From CAZSDU01 sp964429135 (GTDB lineage Bacteria; Bacteroidota; Bacteroidia; Bacteroidales; FEN-979), in contig CAYSAU010000003.1 in assembly GCA_964429135.1 (NCBI GenBank), positions 124,001-188,000 of the forward strand: a DNA stretch of 64,000 nt, written 5' to 3'. Of this stretch, positions 25,439 through 33,025 are shown piece by piece (position 1 is the stretch's first letter; each line of letters opens with the position of its first letter). Made by a program: the position numbers and the translations under genes. Below the pieces are notes generated by a model, which had not been told where the DNA came from, made no database searches, and saw only the letters and a list, made by a program, of their open reading frames with translations.

Positions 25439-25795
25439 CTATTTTTTCCTGGCATTGATGATGAAAAAGTAGATAAGGAAACCGGCAGCAATAAATACTA
25501 GTTCAATGCCCAATGGCATCATGGAGTTATAATCTTTTACCCATTTAAAGGCTCCACCCCAACTTAATGATTCTATCAGGATCAATCCAACTCCGGCCAT
25601 CAGGGCGACAAGCCCCCATTTCAATGTCGGATAGCGGTTTTCCTCCTGGTTCAGCTTTACTGGTTCAAGAATGCCGGCATGTTCGAGATGTCCGGATTTG
25701 ATAATTTTACGTTTCAGCAGGAAATCGGTAAATACCTTTATCAATTGATAGATTCCGAAGAAAACGATTGCGGTGATTAATACATCTTGTGCCAT
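25439..25795 (-). CDS. Small three-helix membrane protein beside the ECF sigma gene (DUF6249-like?)
   Basis: 118 residues from the ATG at 25795 (MAQDVLIT). A TTG ten codons upstream would also open the frame but adds a charged leader. Three hydrophobic helices are visible (~5-22, ~60-78, ~96-112) with a basic, polar loop (LLKRKIIKSGHLEHAG) between the first and second. The pattern resembles the DUF6249-type proteins often divergent from or next to ECF sigma genes in Bacteroidota, but I cannot confirm this. Ends in a strong terminator. No catalytic motif. Confidence 0.65.
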   Translation of the reverse strand: MAQDVLITAIVFFGIYQLIKVFTDFLLKRKIIKSGHLEHAGILEPVKLNQEENRYPTLKWGLVALMAGVGLILIESLSWGGAFKWVKDYNSMMPLGIELVFIAAGFLIYFFIINARKK

Positions 25796-25812
25796 GGATA
25801 TTGATTTTAAGT

Positions 25813-25820
25813 TATATTTG
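25813..25820 (+). promoter_or_regulatory. -7 box of the ECF sigma gene
   Basis: TATATTTG on the plus strand. Transcription would begin near 25825, giving a leader of ~77 bases that begins almost exactly at the outer inverted-repeat arm. A TTG at 25787-25789 lies 23 bases upstream, slightly far for a -33 element. Confidence 0.45.
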
Positions 25821-25824
25821 GTCA

Positions 25825-25903
25825 ATTAGTCGCTGTAAGAAAAAAAAAGTTGCAAAAACTGCTATAAGAATTTTGCAACCTTTTGCATCATCCTGCGACT
25901 AAT
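25825..25903 (+). promoter_or_regulatory. Nested, co-centred inverted repeats in the sigma leader, reaching the start codon
   Basis: Two perfect 9-bp inverted repeats share one centre (25864). Outer arms: ATTAGTCGC (25825-25833) and GCGACTAAT (25895-25903). Inner arms: GTTGCAAAA (25849-25857) and TTTTGCAAC (25871-25879). In an RNA starting near 25825 the outer stem would pair the 5' end with the first two bases of the AUG at 25902. The minus-strand RNA or the DNA itself could equally be the target. Confidence 0.6.
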
Positions 25904-26492
25904 GATTAAAATGAATGATCACGAACTGATAGCCCAAATTAAAAATGGAAATATCAGGGTCTTGCGTTTCCTGGTGGACAAACACAAGAACCTGGTTTGG
26001 CATATAGTGCTCCGTATGACTAACAAACATGAAGATGCAGAAGATCTGTGCCAGGATATTTTTCTCAGGGTATTGAAAGATATTAAGAATTTCCGCGGGG
26101 AGTCAAAGCTTTCAACCTGGATCGGATCAGTTGCCTATAATGTATGTGTAGACCATCTTCGGAAAAAGAGCCGGGAGAAAATCATCTCAGCCAACGACTT
26201 CCGTCCTCTTGCACTTGAAAAAATTTCCATGGAAACCTCAATTGGAACAACAGATAAGGAGGCCATTAAAAAAATCGTCCATCAAGTGATCGGAATGCTG
26301 CCGGTTAATTACCGGATCGTGATCACCCTTTATCATCTTGAAGATTGTTCTTACAAAGAGATTTCATCGATAACAGGAATGCCGGAAGGAACCGTGAAAA
26401 GCTATATCAGCCGGGCAAGAGAAATGATCAGGGAGGCAGTTCTGAGAATAGTCCCTGATATCCAAATGGTGTTATTTGAACATAATTTTTGA
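25902..26492 (+). CDS. ECF-type RNA polymerase sigma factor
   Basis: 196 residues. Sigma region 2 is clear (HEDAEDLCQDIFLRVLKDI then FRGESKLSTWIGSVAYN, the core-binding and -10 recognition helices) and so is region 4 (NYRIVITLYHLEDCSYKEISSITGMPEGTVKSYISRAREMI, the -35 helix-turn-helix). There is no region 1 or 3, as expected for the extracytoplasmic-function group. Two starts are possible: the ATG at 25902 used here, and a second in-frame ATG at 25911, which would escape the leader stem. The small membrane protein directly downstream could be a regulator, but it lacks the zinc-binding anti-sigma motif. No FecR/SusC genes are adjacent, so the target is open. Confidence 0.92.
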   Translation: MIKMNDHELIAQIKNGNIRVLRFLVDKHKNLVWHIVLRMTNKHEDAEDLCQDIFLRVLKDIKNFRGESKLSTWIGSVAYNVCVDHLRKKSREKIISANDFRPLALEKISMETSIGTTDKEAIKKIVHQVIGMLPVNYRIVITLYHLEDCSYKEISSITGMPEGTVKSYISRAREMIREAVLRIVPDIQMVLFEHNF

Positions 26493-26507
26493 CTTTACTT
26501 ATATTTG
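26475..26507 (+). promoter_or_regulatory. Promoter inside the end of the sigma gene
   Basis: TTTG (26475-26478), 21 bases, then TATATTTG (26500-26507): the best -33/-7 pair I found in the window. Transcription would begin within a few bases of the ATG at 26512, so the mRNA would have almost no leader. Confidence 0.5.
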
Positions 26508-26511
26508 TACC

Positions 26512-26874
26512 ATGAATAACAAGAAAGACTATCTGTCAGATATGGATGAGATAATCGATGAAGCGCTTCGCCATCCAACTGAAGCCAAATTACCTCAGGA
26601 TTTTACCGACCGCATGATGGCTCTCATGGAAAAAAAGATTTTCTGGCGGGAAACAGTTATGGAATTTGGTTACAAATGCCTGATTGCAATGAGTGCGCTC
26701 ATCATTTTCGGACTGATTTACTTCTTCGTTTCTGTTAAGGAATTTTCTCTTTTACAATCTTATATAAATCATCACAGAGATTTGATTGCCGGCGCTCTGG
26801 CCGTAGGCTTGTTTGTTCTTTTTGCCGATCAGGTTTTTCTCAAATGCCTTTTTAAGAAACACCAAACCGAATGA
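26512..26874 (+). CDS. Small two-helix membrane protein downstream of the ECF sigma
   Basis: 120 residues from MNNKKDYLSDMDEIIDEAL; an in-frame upstream codon exists but would run into the sigma gene and the promoter box. The N-terminal ~50 residues are acidic and soluble (LPQDFTDRMMALMEKKIFWRE), then two hydrophobic helices (~62-82 and ~96-113) and a charged tail. The arrangement (cytoplasmic N-domain, membrane helices, directly after an ECF sigma) is what a membrane-bound sigma regulator looks like, but no zinc-finger anti-sigma domain is seen. No family recognised. Confidence 0.7.
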   Translation: MNNKKDYLSDMDEIIDEALRHPTEAKLPQDFTDRMMALMEKKIFWRETVMEFGYKCLIAMSALIIFGLIYFFVSVKEFSLLQSYINHHRDLIAGALAVGLFVLFADQVFLKCLFKKHQTE

Positions 26875-26905
26875 TGGTTTTTGTTGGAAAGACCATTTGA
26901 AAGCT

Positions 26906-27145
26906 TCACTTCACCTTGAGTTTTCTCAATTTTTTTCCCAAAGAAAATAAAGAATATAGGGTCAGTGTAAAGAACATGCCACCGATCAGCCCGGGATAAG
27001 ACTCGATGATCTGTTTCACATATTTGAAAAGCAGGATAAAAAGATTTTCCAAACCATTGATTAAAGGATTAAATATGGACGGGAAGGCGTTGATCAGGAT
27101 CTGAAAAATATCAAGGCTGGCAAAAAAATGGGAAATCGTTTCCAT
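26906..27145 (-). CDS. Hypothetical small membrane protein
   Basis: 79 residues from METISHFFASLDIFQIL. The frame is open up to 27298, where it would overlap the alkaline phosphatase start; the shorter form is preferred because the extra part (QTTQTVSDRIQ...) has no support. Two weakly hydrophobic helices (~15-38 and ~48-66) and a strongly basic C-terminus (GKKLRKLKVK). Convergent with the sigma-linked membrane gene (31-base gap). No family recognised; the coding call itself is uncertain. Confidence 0.42.
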   Translation of the reverse strand: METISHFFASLDIFQILINAFPSIFNPLINGLENLFILLFKYVKQIIESYPGLIGGMFFTLTLYSLFSLGKKLRKLKVK

Positions 27146-27292
27146 GGGGTGAATTTTTTGATAAAAATACATCAGAATGAAGGGGCTGTACAAGATATTT
27201 CTATGAATACCGGAAAAAAGGGGGTTGAATACGCCTTGGATACGGTCGGATACTGTTTGGGTGGTTTGCATTATCTTTACGGAAAAATTCGT

Positions 27293-28729
27293 ATGCAAAA
27301 TACTCTTAAAATACCGCCTATTCTTTCATGGTTATTGATATTTTTATTTGGCTCCTATAATCTTCATGCCCAGTATCAGCAAGGATCCCTGCCTCATCCG
27401 AAAAACATAATTATTCTGATCGGGGATGGAATGGGTTATAATCATGTTTTATCAACGGATTACTACTTTGGCACCCCCTGGCAGGCCTATGAAGAATTTC
27501 CGGTTCAGATGGCTATATCCCACTATCCTGCAAAAGCCGGTGAATATGTCGCAAATCATCCGGCTTCAAATTATTTCGCATCAGGATACAACCCTAAACT
27601 GGCTTGGGCCAATCCCGCTTACCTGAAAAAAAACTTTACTGAATCTGCTGCGGCCGCAACTGCTATGGCGTGCGGCTTCAAAACCTACAACAATGCCATT
27701 GGCCTTTCAGTAGATTATGACACCCTGGAAAATCTTGTCGAGCGTGCAAAAACCTTAGGAAAATCAGCCGGGGTTGTCACTTCTGTACCCTTTAGCCATG
27801 CCACCCCGGCAGGCTTTGTGGCTCATCACCGGGTCCGGACAGATTACGCGGGTATTGCCCGCCAAATGCTGCTCGACAGCCAGTGCGATCTCATTATGGG
27901 ATGCGGAAATCCAATGTATGATGACAATGGAAGGCAGATCAAGGGAAATTGGAAGGATGCCAGGTATGTTGGCGACAGCATACTCTGGGTTCAACTCATA
28001 GAAGGCAGTGGAAAAACAATCTGCTTTACCGTTCAGGGGAAGAAAAAAACAGTCCGGGATATTAACGGAGACGGAATTCCGGATCCATGGACGGTGGTGG
28101 ATGACCTGACAGGATTCAGGACATTGATTCAGGATGTACCCCCGAAACGTGTTCTTGGTTGCGCTCCGGTATATTCCACTCTTCAGCAAGCCAGAAAAAT
28201 GCAGAATGGAGAGACGAAAGATTCACCTCCTTTTATTACTCCATTGATTTCTACCGTGCCCACCCTTTCTGAAATGGCTGCCGGCGCTTTAAATGTTCTG
28301 AATCAAAATCCTGAAGGGTTTTTTCTGATGATTGAAGGAGGTGCCATCGACTGGGCTGCCCATGGAAATCAAAAAGGCAGGCTGATAGAAGAAATGAAGG
28401 AATTTAATGATGCTGTAATAACCGTGACGCGCTGGATTGAGGCAAAGAGTACATGGGATGAAACTTTGGTTATCGTAGCCAGTGATCATGAGACAGGCTT
28501 TTTATGGGGAGGGGCGCCATTTGTTCCGGTTAAGGATCGCGGCAAAGGTCAACTTCCGGAGATGCAGTTTAATTCCAAAGACCATACAAATTCCCTGGTC
28601 CCTTTTTATGCCAAGGGGACTGGCAGTGAGTTCTATCGTATTTTCGCAGATGAGCGAGACAGCGTTCGCGGCCCATTCATTCAGAATGCTGAAATTGCCC
28701 AGCTTATTTTTCTGCTCTGGCCAAAATAA
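27293..28729 (+). CDS. Alkaline phosphatase (PhoA-type)
   Basis: 478 residues. The signal peptide starts at MQNTLKIPPILSWLLIFLF and ends near LHAQ; a longer frame to 27128 only adds a non-matching leader. The phosphatase fold begins IILIGDGMG (metal 1/2 Asp), then the nucleophile motif E117-S118-AAAATAMACGFKTYN, SHATPAGFVAHH, IEGGAIDWAAHGNQ (Glu, Asp, His), ASDHETGF and FNSKDHTN (last metal His). In most PhoA proteins the nucleophile motif begins D-S; here it is E-S. It hydrolyses phosphomonoesters in the periplasm and releases phosphate. It converges on a 5'-nucleotidase gene (13-base gap), so the two may serve phosphate scavenging together, though no Pho box was found. Confidence 0.92.
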   Translation: MQNTLKIPPILSWLLIFLFGSYNLHAQYQQGSLPHPKNIIILIGDGMGYNHVLSTDYYFGTPWQAYEEFPVQMAISHYPAKAGEYVANHPASNYFASGYNPKLAWANPAYLKKNFTESAAAATAMACGFKTYNNAIGLSVDYDTLENLVERAKTLGKSAGVVTSVPFSHATPAGFVAHHRVRTDYAGIARQMLLDSQCDLIMGCGNPMYDDNGRQIKGNWKDARYVGDSILWVQLIEGSGKTICFTVQGKKKTVRDINGDGIPDPWTVVDDLTGFRTLIQDVPPKRVLGCAPVYSTLQQARKMQNGETKDSPPFITPLISTVPTLSEMAAGALNVLNQNPEGFFLMIEGGAIDWAAHGNQKGRLIEEMKEFNDAVITVTRWIEAKSTWDETLVIVASDHETGFLWGGAPFVPVKDRGKGQLPEMQFNSKDHTNSLVPFYAKGTGSEFYRIFADERDSVRGPFIQNAEIAQLIFLLWPK

Positions 28730-28742
28730 AAAAATCAAGAAT

Positions 28743-30197
28743 TTATTTCACCAGATGAGCTCTCTTCACTCCCTGGTATCGAATGGTTTTTTTCTCTTTC
28801 AGATATTGGATAAGCGCTTCAGCAGTGGTAAGGGTTGAAGTTATTCCAGGATCACGATGATCAAAGGTATAGGTGTCGGCTAAATAGCTGTTCATGGCAA
28901 CAGTATAATCCCGGGTGAAGTCAAGCGGGTTCCCTTTCGCATCACGGATATCGACTGTTATACATTGATATTGACTATCAGCGGTCAAGGTGTATGTCAT
29001 TCCTGATACCTGAAGATCGATCCCTTTCTCCTGCTTATACCCATAACATATCAGCGATTGTATTTCGGCCGGACTCATATTAAAAATGACTACCTGGTTA
29101 TTGAAAGGATCAAGTTTGTAAATGTCTTTCAGAGTGATATCGCCCTGTGGCAAATGTTGTACACGGATTCCTCCCTTATTCTGAAAGGCAAAATCGACTT
29201 TCAACCCCTCGGTAAGCGCATCTGTCATCAGGCTCCCCAGTTCATCCTCTCCTTCAAGGGGGCTGGCGGCATATCCAATGATGCTGCTGAAAATCTCGTT
29301 GCGGTTATATTTGTTGATCAGGGTATCCATTCCTTTACGACTTTGGGTCAGGGAAGCGATGGGGATGATTTCTTCCCTCCGATTGACCAGCTTTCCCTCT
29401 TCAATCTGTAGCGTTGTTTTTCCGACATATTTTAAATTCGATCCTGTTTGTACGATCATCACTCCGTTTTTCACCAGGGGAGGATCAAGAATCGTATGGG
29501 AATGCCCTCCGATGATCAGGTCAAACTGAGGCATGGAATCAGCCAGGCGGATATCATCTTCCACTCCAAGATGGGAAAGTCCGATGAGAATGTGATATCG
29601 TTCTTTCAACCATTTATATTCTTTGGCCTTTTCCAGACCATTGGAAAATTTGATATTCTTCATCTTGGAAGGATGTGAACTGGGCAAGCCATTAGCATCT
29701 ATCTGAATAAGGCCAAGTATGGCCAGGGTGATCTCTGAACCCACATACAATACGTAATAGTCCCGGGGCTGCCTGAATTCCGCTTCAGAAGCGTCAAGGT
29801 TACAGCAAATAAAGGGGAATTCGGCCTGTGCTATTCGTTTGTTGAGGAAATCCTGTCCCAGGTCGAACTCATGATTTCCAAGACAACTTACTTTAAACCC
29901 GCAGGAGTTCATCAGGTCAATCATGGGGTATCCTTTGTCAGGGATCATATCAACCACGGGATTACCCGTAAAATTATCCCCGGCGGCAACCAGAAAAACG
30001 AAAGGATATAAACTCCTTAAACTATCTGCCAGGTAAGCAAGTTTCGGAAGGTCATCGATCTTAGCATGCATATCGTTGACATGGAGAATGATCACTTCTG
30101 TTCTAAGGTGTTCAGCAGGCTTCTGGGCATAAGTGACTACCTCAAAAAAAACCAATATTCCTGCCATCAGCAGGCTGAATCGTTTCATTTTACTCAT
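28743..30197 (-). CDS. Secreted UshA-type 5'-nucleotidase / metallophosphatase
   Basis: About 484 residues. Signal peptide (MSKMKRFSLLMAGILVFF... ending YAQ). The metallophosphoesterase domain has all motifs: LHVNDMHA, AAGDNFTGNPVVD, CLGNHEFDLG, LSHLGVEDD and GGHSHTILDP, using two metal ions. The C-terminal 5'-nucleotidase domain follows (QNKGGIR, LDPFNNQVVIFNMS, then a YTVAMNSYLA segment). It dephosphorylates nucleotides outside the inner membrane. Three starts are possible; the ATG at 30197 is chosen because the more distal one overlaps the preceding gene, and a further ATG at 30188 is equally acceptable. Faces the alkaline phosphatase. Confidence 0.9.
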   Translation of the reverse strand: MSKMKRFSLLMAGILVFFEVVTYAQKPAEHLRTEVIILHVNDMHAKIDDLPKLAYLADSLRSLYPFVFLVAAGDNFTGNPVVDMIPDKGYPMIDLMNSCGFKVSCLGNHEFDLGQDFLNKRIAQAEFPFICCNLDASEAEFRQPRDYYVLYVGSEITLAILGLIQIDANGLPSSHPSKMKNIKFSNGLEKAKEYKWLKERYHILIGLSHLGVEDDIRLADSMPQFDLIIGGHSHTILDPPLVKNGVMIVQTGSNLKYVGKTTLQIEEGKLVNRREEIIPIASLTQSRKGMDTLINKYNRNEIFSSIIGYAASPLEGEDELGSLMTDALTEGLKVDFAFQNKGGIRVQHLPQGDITLKDIYKLDPFNNQVVIFNMSPAEIQSLICYGYKQEKGIDLQVSGMTYTLTADSQYQCITVDIRDAKGNPLDFTRDYTVAMNSYLADTYTFDHRDPGITSTLTTAEALIQYLKEKKTIRYQGVKRAHLVK

Positions 30198-30204
30198 AAA
30201 TATT

Positions 30205-30648
30205 TTATTTACTTTCAGCATTACGTTTAAACGCCTTATACATGGTATTCCATTCCTTTAAAATCCGTACACCGTCATTGGCCAGCCTTTCCAATCTGTT
30301 TTCCGAAATATGTCTGACCAGCATGTCTTTCATCACTTCATTGCGTTGGTTTTTCCATGTTCTGAGCCCATCCATCATCTGAACATTGAAAGACTCCTTT
30401 AGCAAGGGGTTATCCGTATTCAGGCAAAGGTGTTTTATCCGTTTGATATTCTGATCGAAAAGATTAGCAATGACTGAATCGGGCTTTTCCACCTTTCTCA
30501 GGATGTTTTTCAGTCGCTTTTCAAGCAGAGAAGAGATCAGCCAGGATGCTTCAAGAAAGAAACTGTTTTTCATGGCTATTTTCAATTTCTCTGAAGTATT
30601 TTTTCTCCTGACATTTGGCTTTCCCTTTGATTTATTTTTCTTTTTCAT
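30205..30648 (-). CDS. Hypothetical basic helical protein
   Basis: 147 residues from MKKKNKSKGKPNVRRKN; the longer frame to 30696 adds an implausible leader. All alpha-helical by pattern, strongly basic N-terminus (nucleic-acid or membrane-surface contact possible), with no membrane segment. A central stretch (NLFDQNIKRIKHLCL) suggests a helical bundle. It precedes the 5'-nucleotidase gene with an 7-base gap and is probably cotranscribed. I do not recognise a family. Confidence 0.6.
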   Translation of the reverse strand: MKKKNKSKGKPNVRRKNTSEKLKIAMKNSFFLEASWLISSLLEKRLKNILRKVEKPDSVIANLFDQNIKRIKHLCLNTDNPLLKESFNVQMMDGLRTWKNQRNEVMKDMLVRHISENRLERLANDGVRILKEWNTMYKAFKRNAESK

Positions 30649-30805
30649 ACCAATTGATTTGTATCGGTTTCCGATAAGATTGACTAAATTACGCATTATT
30701 CAGAAATAAGCCTGAAAAAAATTTGCCCTTTTCTCCCGGATTTAATTAATTTTAACCATTGAAATATTTCCGATATACAAATTTTAACCCTCAATCCCTT
30801 ATCCC

Positions 30806-31477
30806 ATGAAAAAACACAACTATTTTTACAGTTTATTGGCAGGAATAGCCATCCTTCTGATCACCTCCTGTTCCCCTGTCACCCTGACAAGCTGGAAAAA
30901 CCCGGCCGACAATTCCCAGGTTTCGAAAATTGTCAACATGCCCCTATTTAATAAGCTGGAATACATGAAACCATTTGAGCAAGCCATGGATGCCTATTTT
31001 ACAAATCAGGGACTGAAGGCCATCGGTTCTCTGGACTTTCTGAATCCCAACACCAAATACCCGATTGAGGAGATCAAGAAAAAATGTGACAGCCTTGGCG
31101 CCGATGGGATTCTGGTTTTTGCATATACCGGAACGGATAAATCAGAAAATTATGTTCCACCGACTACTTATGTCACCGGAGGTTTTGGGGGATACTGGGG
31201 AGGTGGTTATTGGGGAGGCGGATACTGGGGAGGCGGATTTTATGGTGATCCTTATGTAGGAGGTGTGGTTACAACCGGAGGCTACTGGACAACAACTTCA
31301 GTGGTGAACCTAAAGGCCAGCCTTTACACCAAATCTTCAAAGGATCCTGTTTGGACAGGAGATATCACCATAACCGATCCAAATTATGTAGATCAGGCAG
31401 CAGTCTCCATTGCACAAAGTATTTTTGCCGACTGGAAGAAAAACAACCTGTTGAAATCAACAGCCGGAACCAGGTAA
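30806..31477 (+). CDS. DUF4136-like lipoprotein with a Gly-Tyr-Trp repeat
   Basis: 223 residues. Lipoprotein signal MKKHNYFYSLLAGIAILLITSC, with the lipid cysteine at about residue 22. The body fits DUF4136: PVTLTSWKNP opening, an alpha/beta part ending in DGILVFAYTGTD, and a final strand-helix unit (ITDPNYVDQAAVSIAQSI). An internal insertion (~125-150) is nearly pure Gly/Tyr/Trp (GGYWGGGYWGGG...). Function of the family is unknown. Its own transcript; the next gene begins 75 bases later. Confidence 0.78.
   Translation: MKKHNYFYSLLAGIAILLITSCSPVTLTSWKNPADNSQVSKIVNMPLFNKLEYMKPFEQAMDAYFTNQGLKAIGSLDFLNPNTKYPIEEIKKKCDSLGADGILVFAYTGTDKSENYVPPTTYVTGGFGGYWGGGYWGGGYWGGGFYGDPYVGGVVTTGGYWTTTSVVNLKASLYTKSSKDPVWTGDITITDPNYVDQAAVSIAQSIFADWKKNNLLKSTAGTR
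31190..31234 (+). repeat. Three 15-base tandem repeats coding GYWGG
   Basis: In-frame units of 15 bases (GGA-TAC-TGG-GGA-GGN with silent changes) within the DUF4136 lipoprotein. The array would change the loop length through slippage without breaking the frame. Confidence 0.75.
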
Positions 31478-31552
31478 CAAAAACGCATTTATTCAGTTTA
31501 TTTTGCTGAGGTGGATTCAACCTTAATATCCACTGATGCTGATAAAGATGAG

Positions 31553-31861
31553 ATGAAGATATTAGCCATTTCAAAAGAATTGCAGGCTGTTGACTGGGAT
31601 AGCCTGAGAGATATCCTGAAAGAAGAAGCCCTAACGCTTCATAATTTATATCTGGCCGATCAGGTCAGGGAATTTTATTTTACTGATGAGGGTGATGCCG
31701 TAGTTATTCTCGAATGTGGTTCAAGCGAAGAGGCCAGGGGAATCCTGCAAAAATTGCCCCTGGTGAACCATGGACTGATCAGGTTTGAAGTCATGGAGCT
31801 GACCCCATACACTGGTTTTTGCAGGTTGTTTTCTTTCCAAAATACAAACTCTGATTTATGA
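31553..31861 (+). CDS. Small dimeric alpha/beta-barrel-like protein coupled to an MFS transporter
   Basis: 102 residues from MKILAISKELQAVDWDSL; a longer frame from 31511 adds an unsupported leader. The pattern (strand, helix, then FYFTDEGDAVVILECGSSEEARGILQKLPLVNHGLIRFEVMEL, PYTGFCRLF) is of the ferredoxin-like dimeric barrel seen in muconolactone isomerase/YciI-like proteins. Function is unknown. Its stop overlaps the MFS start (ATGA at 31858-31861), so translation is coupled and the two products probably work together. Confidence 0.68.
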   Translation: MKILAISKELQAVDWDSLRDILKEEALTLHNLYLADQVREFYFTDEGDAVVILECGSSEEARGILQKLPLVNHGLIRFEVMELTPYTGFCRLFSFQNTNSDL

Positions 31862-33024
31862 CACATAAGAACCATGCGAATAAACTGATGCCTGTCTTGA
31901 TGGCTTTTTTTGTGATGAGTTTTATCGACCTTGTAGGCATAGGCGTTGACCGGGTTAAACCAGATTTTAACCTGAGCAATACGCTTGTTCAGTTAATTCC
32001 TTCGGCTGCTTTTCTATGGTTTTTTGTGCTATCAGTTCCTGTCGGTATTCTCCAAGACCGTCTTGGCAAACGGAATATACTTAATATCGGGATGGTTATC
32101 ACTGCCTTGGGACTTCTTTTTCCATTCTTTTTATACAGTTTCCCTACTGTGCTGATCGGCTTTGCTCTCTTAGGCATTGGGAACACCATTGTACAGGTTT
32201 CAGCCAATCCACTGCTAGTTGATGTGGTTTCCCCTGAACGCAGGTCGAGTTTCCTGAGTTTTTCCCAGTTCATTAAAGCCATTGGTTCAATGATTGCTGC
32301 TCCCTTAGCGGGTTGGTTCGCGTTAAAATTTGGCGACTGGAAATTACTTTTTCTGGTATTTGGTATCGTTTCCGCGCTCAGCGTTGCCTGGCTGGCATCA
32401 GTGAACATTGAGGAAACCCGCAATCCTGTGAAGCGTGCTACTTTTCATTCCTCATTTAAACTTCTTGGTAACCGTTTCATTGCCATGATGGTGATTTGTA
32501 TTTTTCTTATTGTCGGAATCGATGTCGGTGTGAATGCCGTATCAGGCCAGTTTCTCCTAAATAAATTTCATTCTGTTCAGACATTTGCCGAATCGGGAAG
32601 AAGTGTTTATTTCTTCGGAAAGATGCTGGGAACTTTCAGCGGAGCACTTCTTTTGACTTTGCTTCCCTCCAGGAAATTTTTCTTATGGTCGGCCATGCTG
32701 TCTCTTTTATCCATCCTTGCATTGATTATTGCTCCTACAGAGATGATTGCCATGGGCATAATTTTTATCATCGGATTGGGCGTGGCTAATATTTTCCCAA
32801 TTGTTTTTTCCATTACCGTTGAAAAATATCCGGTTCGCGGAAATGAAATTTCAGGCCTGATGATCATGGCTGTTTCGGGTGGCGCGGTTATTCCGCTACT
32901 GATCGGCTGGCTGACCGACCTCTCAGCCAGTGTCACTGTTGGCCTTTTTATCCTGGTCGCTTGTGCCGTTTATGAACTTTCTGCCGCCATTTTCAACCTT
33001 AAAAAAGCCGATCTGACCACATAA
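31858..33024 (+). CDS. MFS transporter (sugar/FucP-like)
   Basis: 388 residues with twelve hydrophobic helices. Opening VLMAFFVMSFIDLVGIGVDRVKPDFNLSNT and the loop VGILQDRLGKRNIL (MFS signature between helices 2 and 3) identify the superfamily; the general layout resembles the FucP/NagP-type sugar transporters. The substrate cannot be read. Coupled by a 4-base overlap to the small barrel protein upstream. It ends 1 base before the stop of the convergent LruC gene. Confidence 0.85.
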   Translation: MTHKNHANKLMPVLMAFFVMSFIDLVGIGVDRVKPDFNLSNTLVQLIPSAAFLWFFVLSVPVGILQDRLGKRNILNIGMVITALGLLFPFFLYSFPTVLIGFALLGIGNTIVQVSANPLLVDVVSPERRSSFLSFSQFIKAIGSMIAAPLAGWFALKFGDWKLLFLVFGIVSALSVAWLASVNIEETRNPVKRATFHSSFKLLGNRFIAMMVICIFLIVGIDVGVNAVSGQFLLNKFHSVQTFAESGRSVYFFGKMLGTFSGALLLTLLPSRKFFLWSAMLSLLSILALIIAPTEMIAMGIIFIIGLGVANIFPIVFSITVEKYPVRGNEISGLMIMAVSGGAVIPLLIGWLTDLSASVTVGLFILVACAVYELSAAIFNLKKADLTT

Positions 33025-33025
33025 A

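Noticed and set aside
27128..27292. Extended start of the alkaline phosphatase
   Set aside because: The added 55 residues do not match the family and would overlap the minus-strand frame; the signal peptide starts at 27293.
31511..31552. Upstream start of the small barrel protein
   Set aside because: The 14 extra residues (MDSTLISTDADKDE) do not fit the family, whose members start at MKILAISKE.
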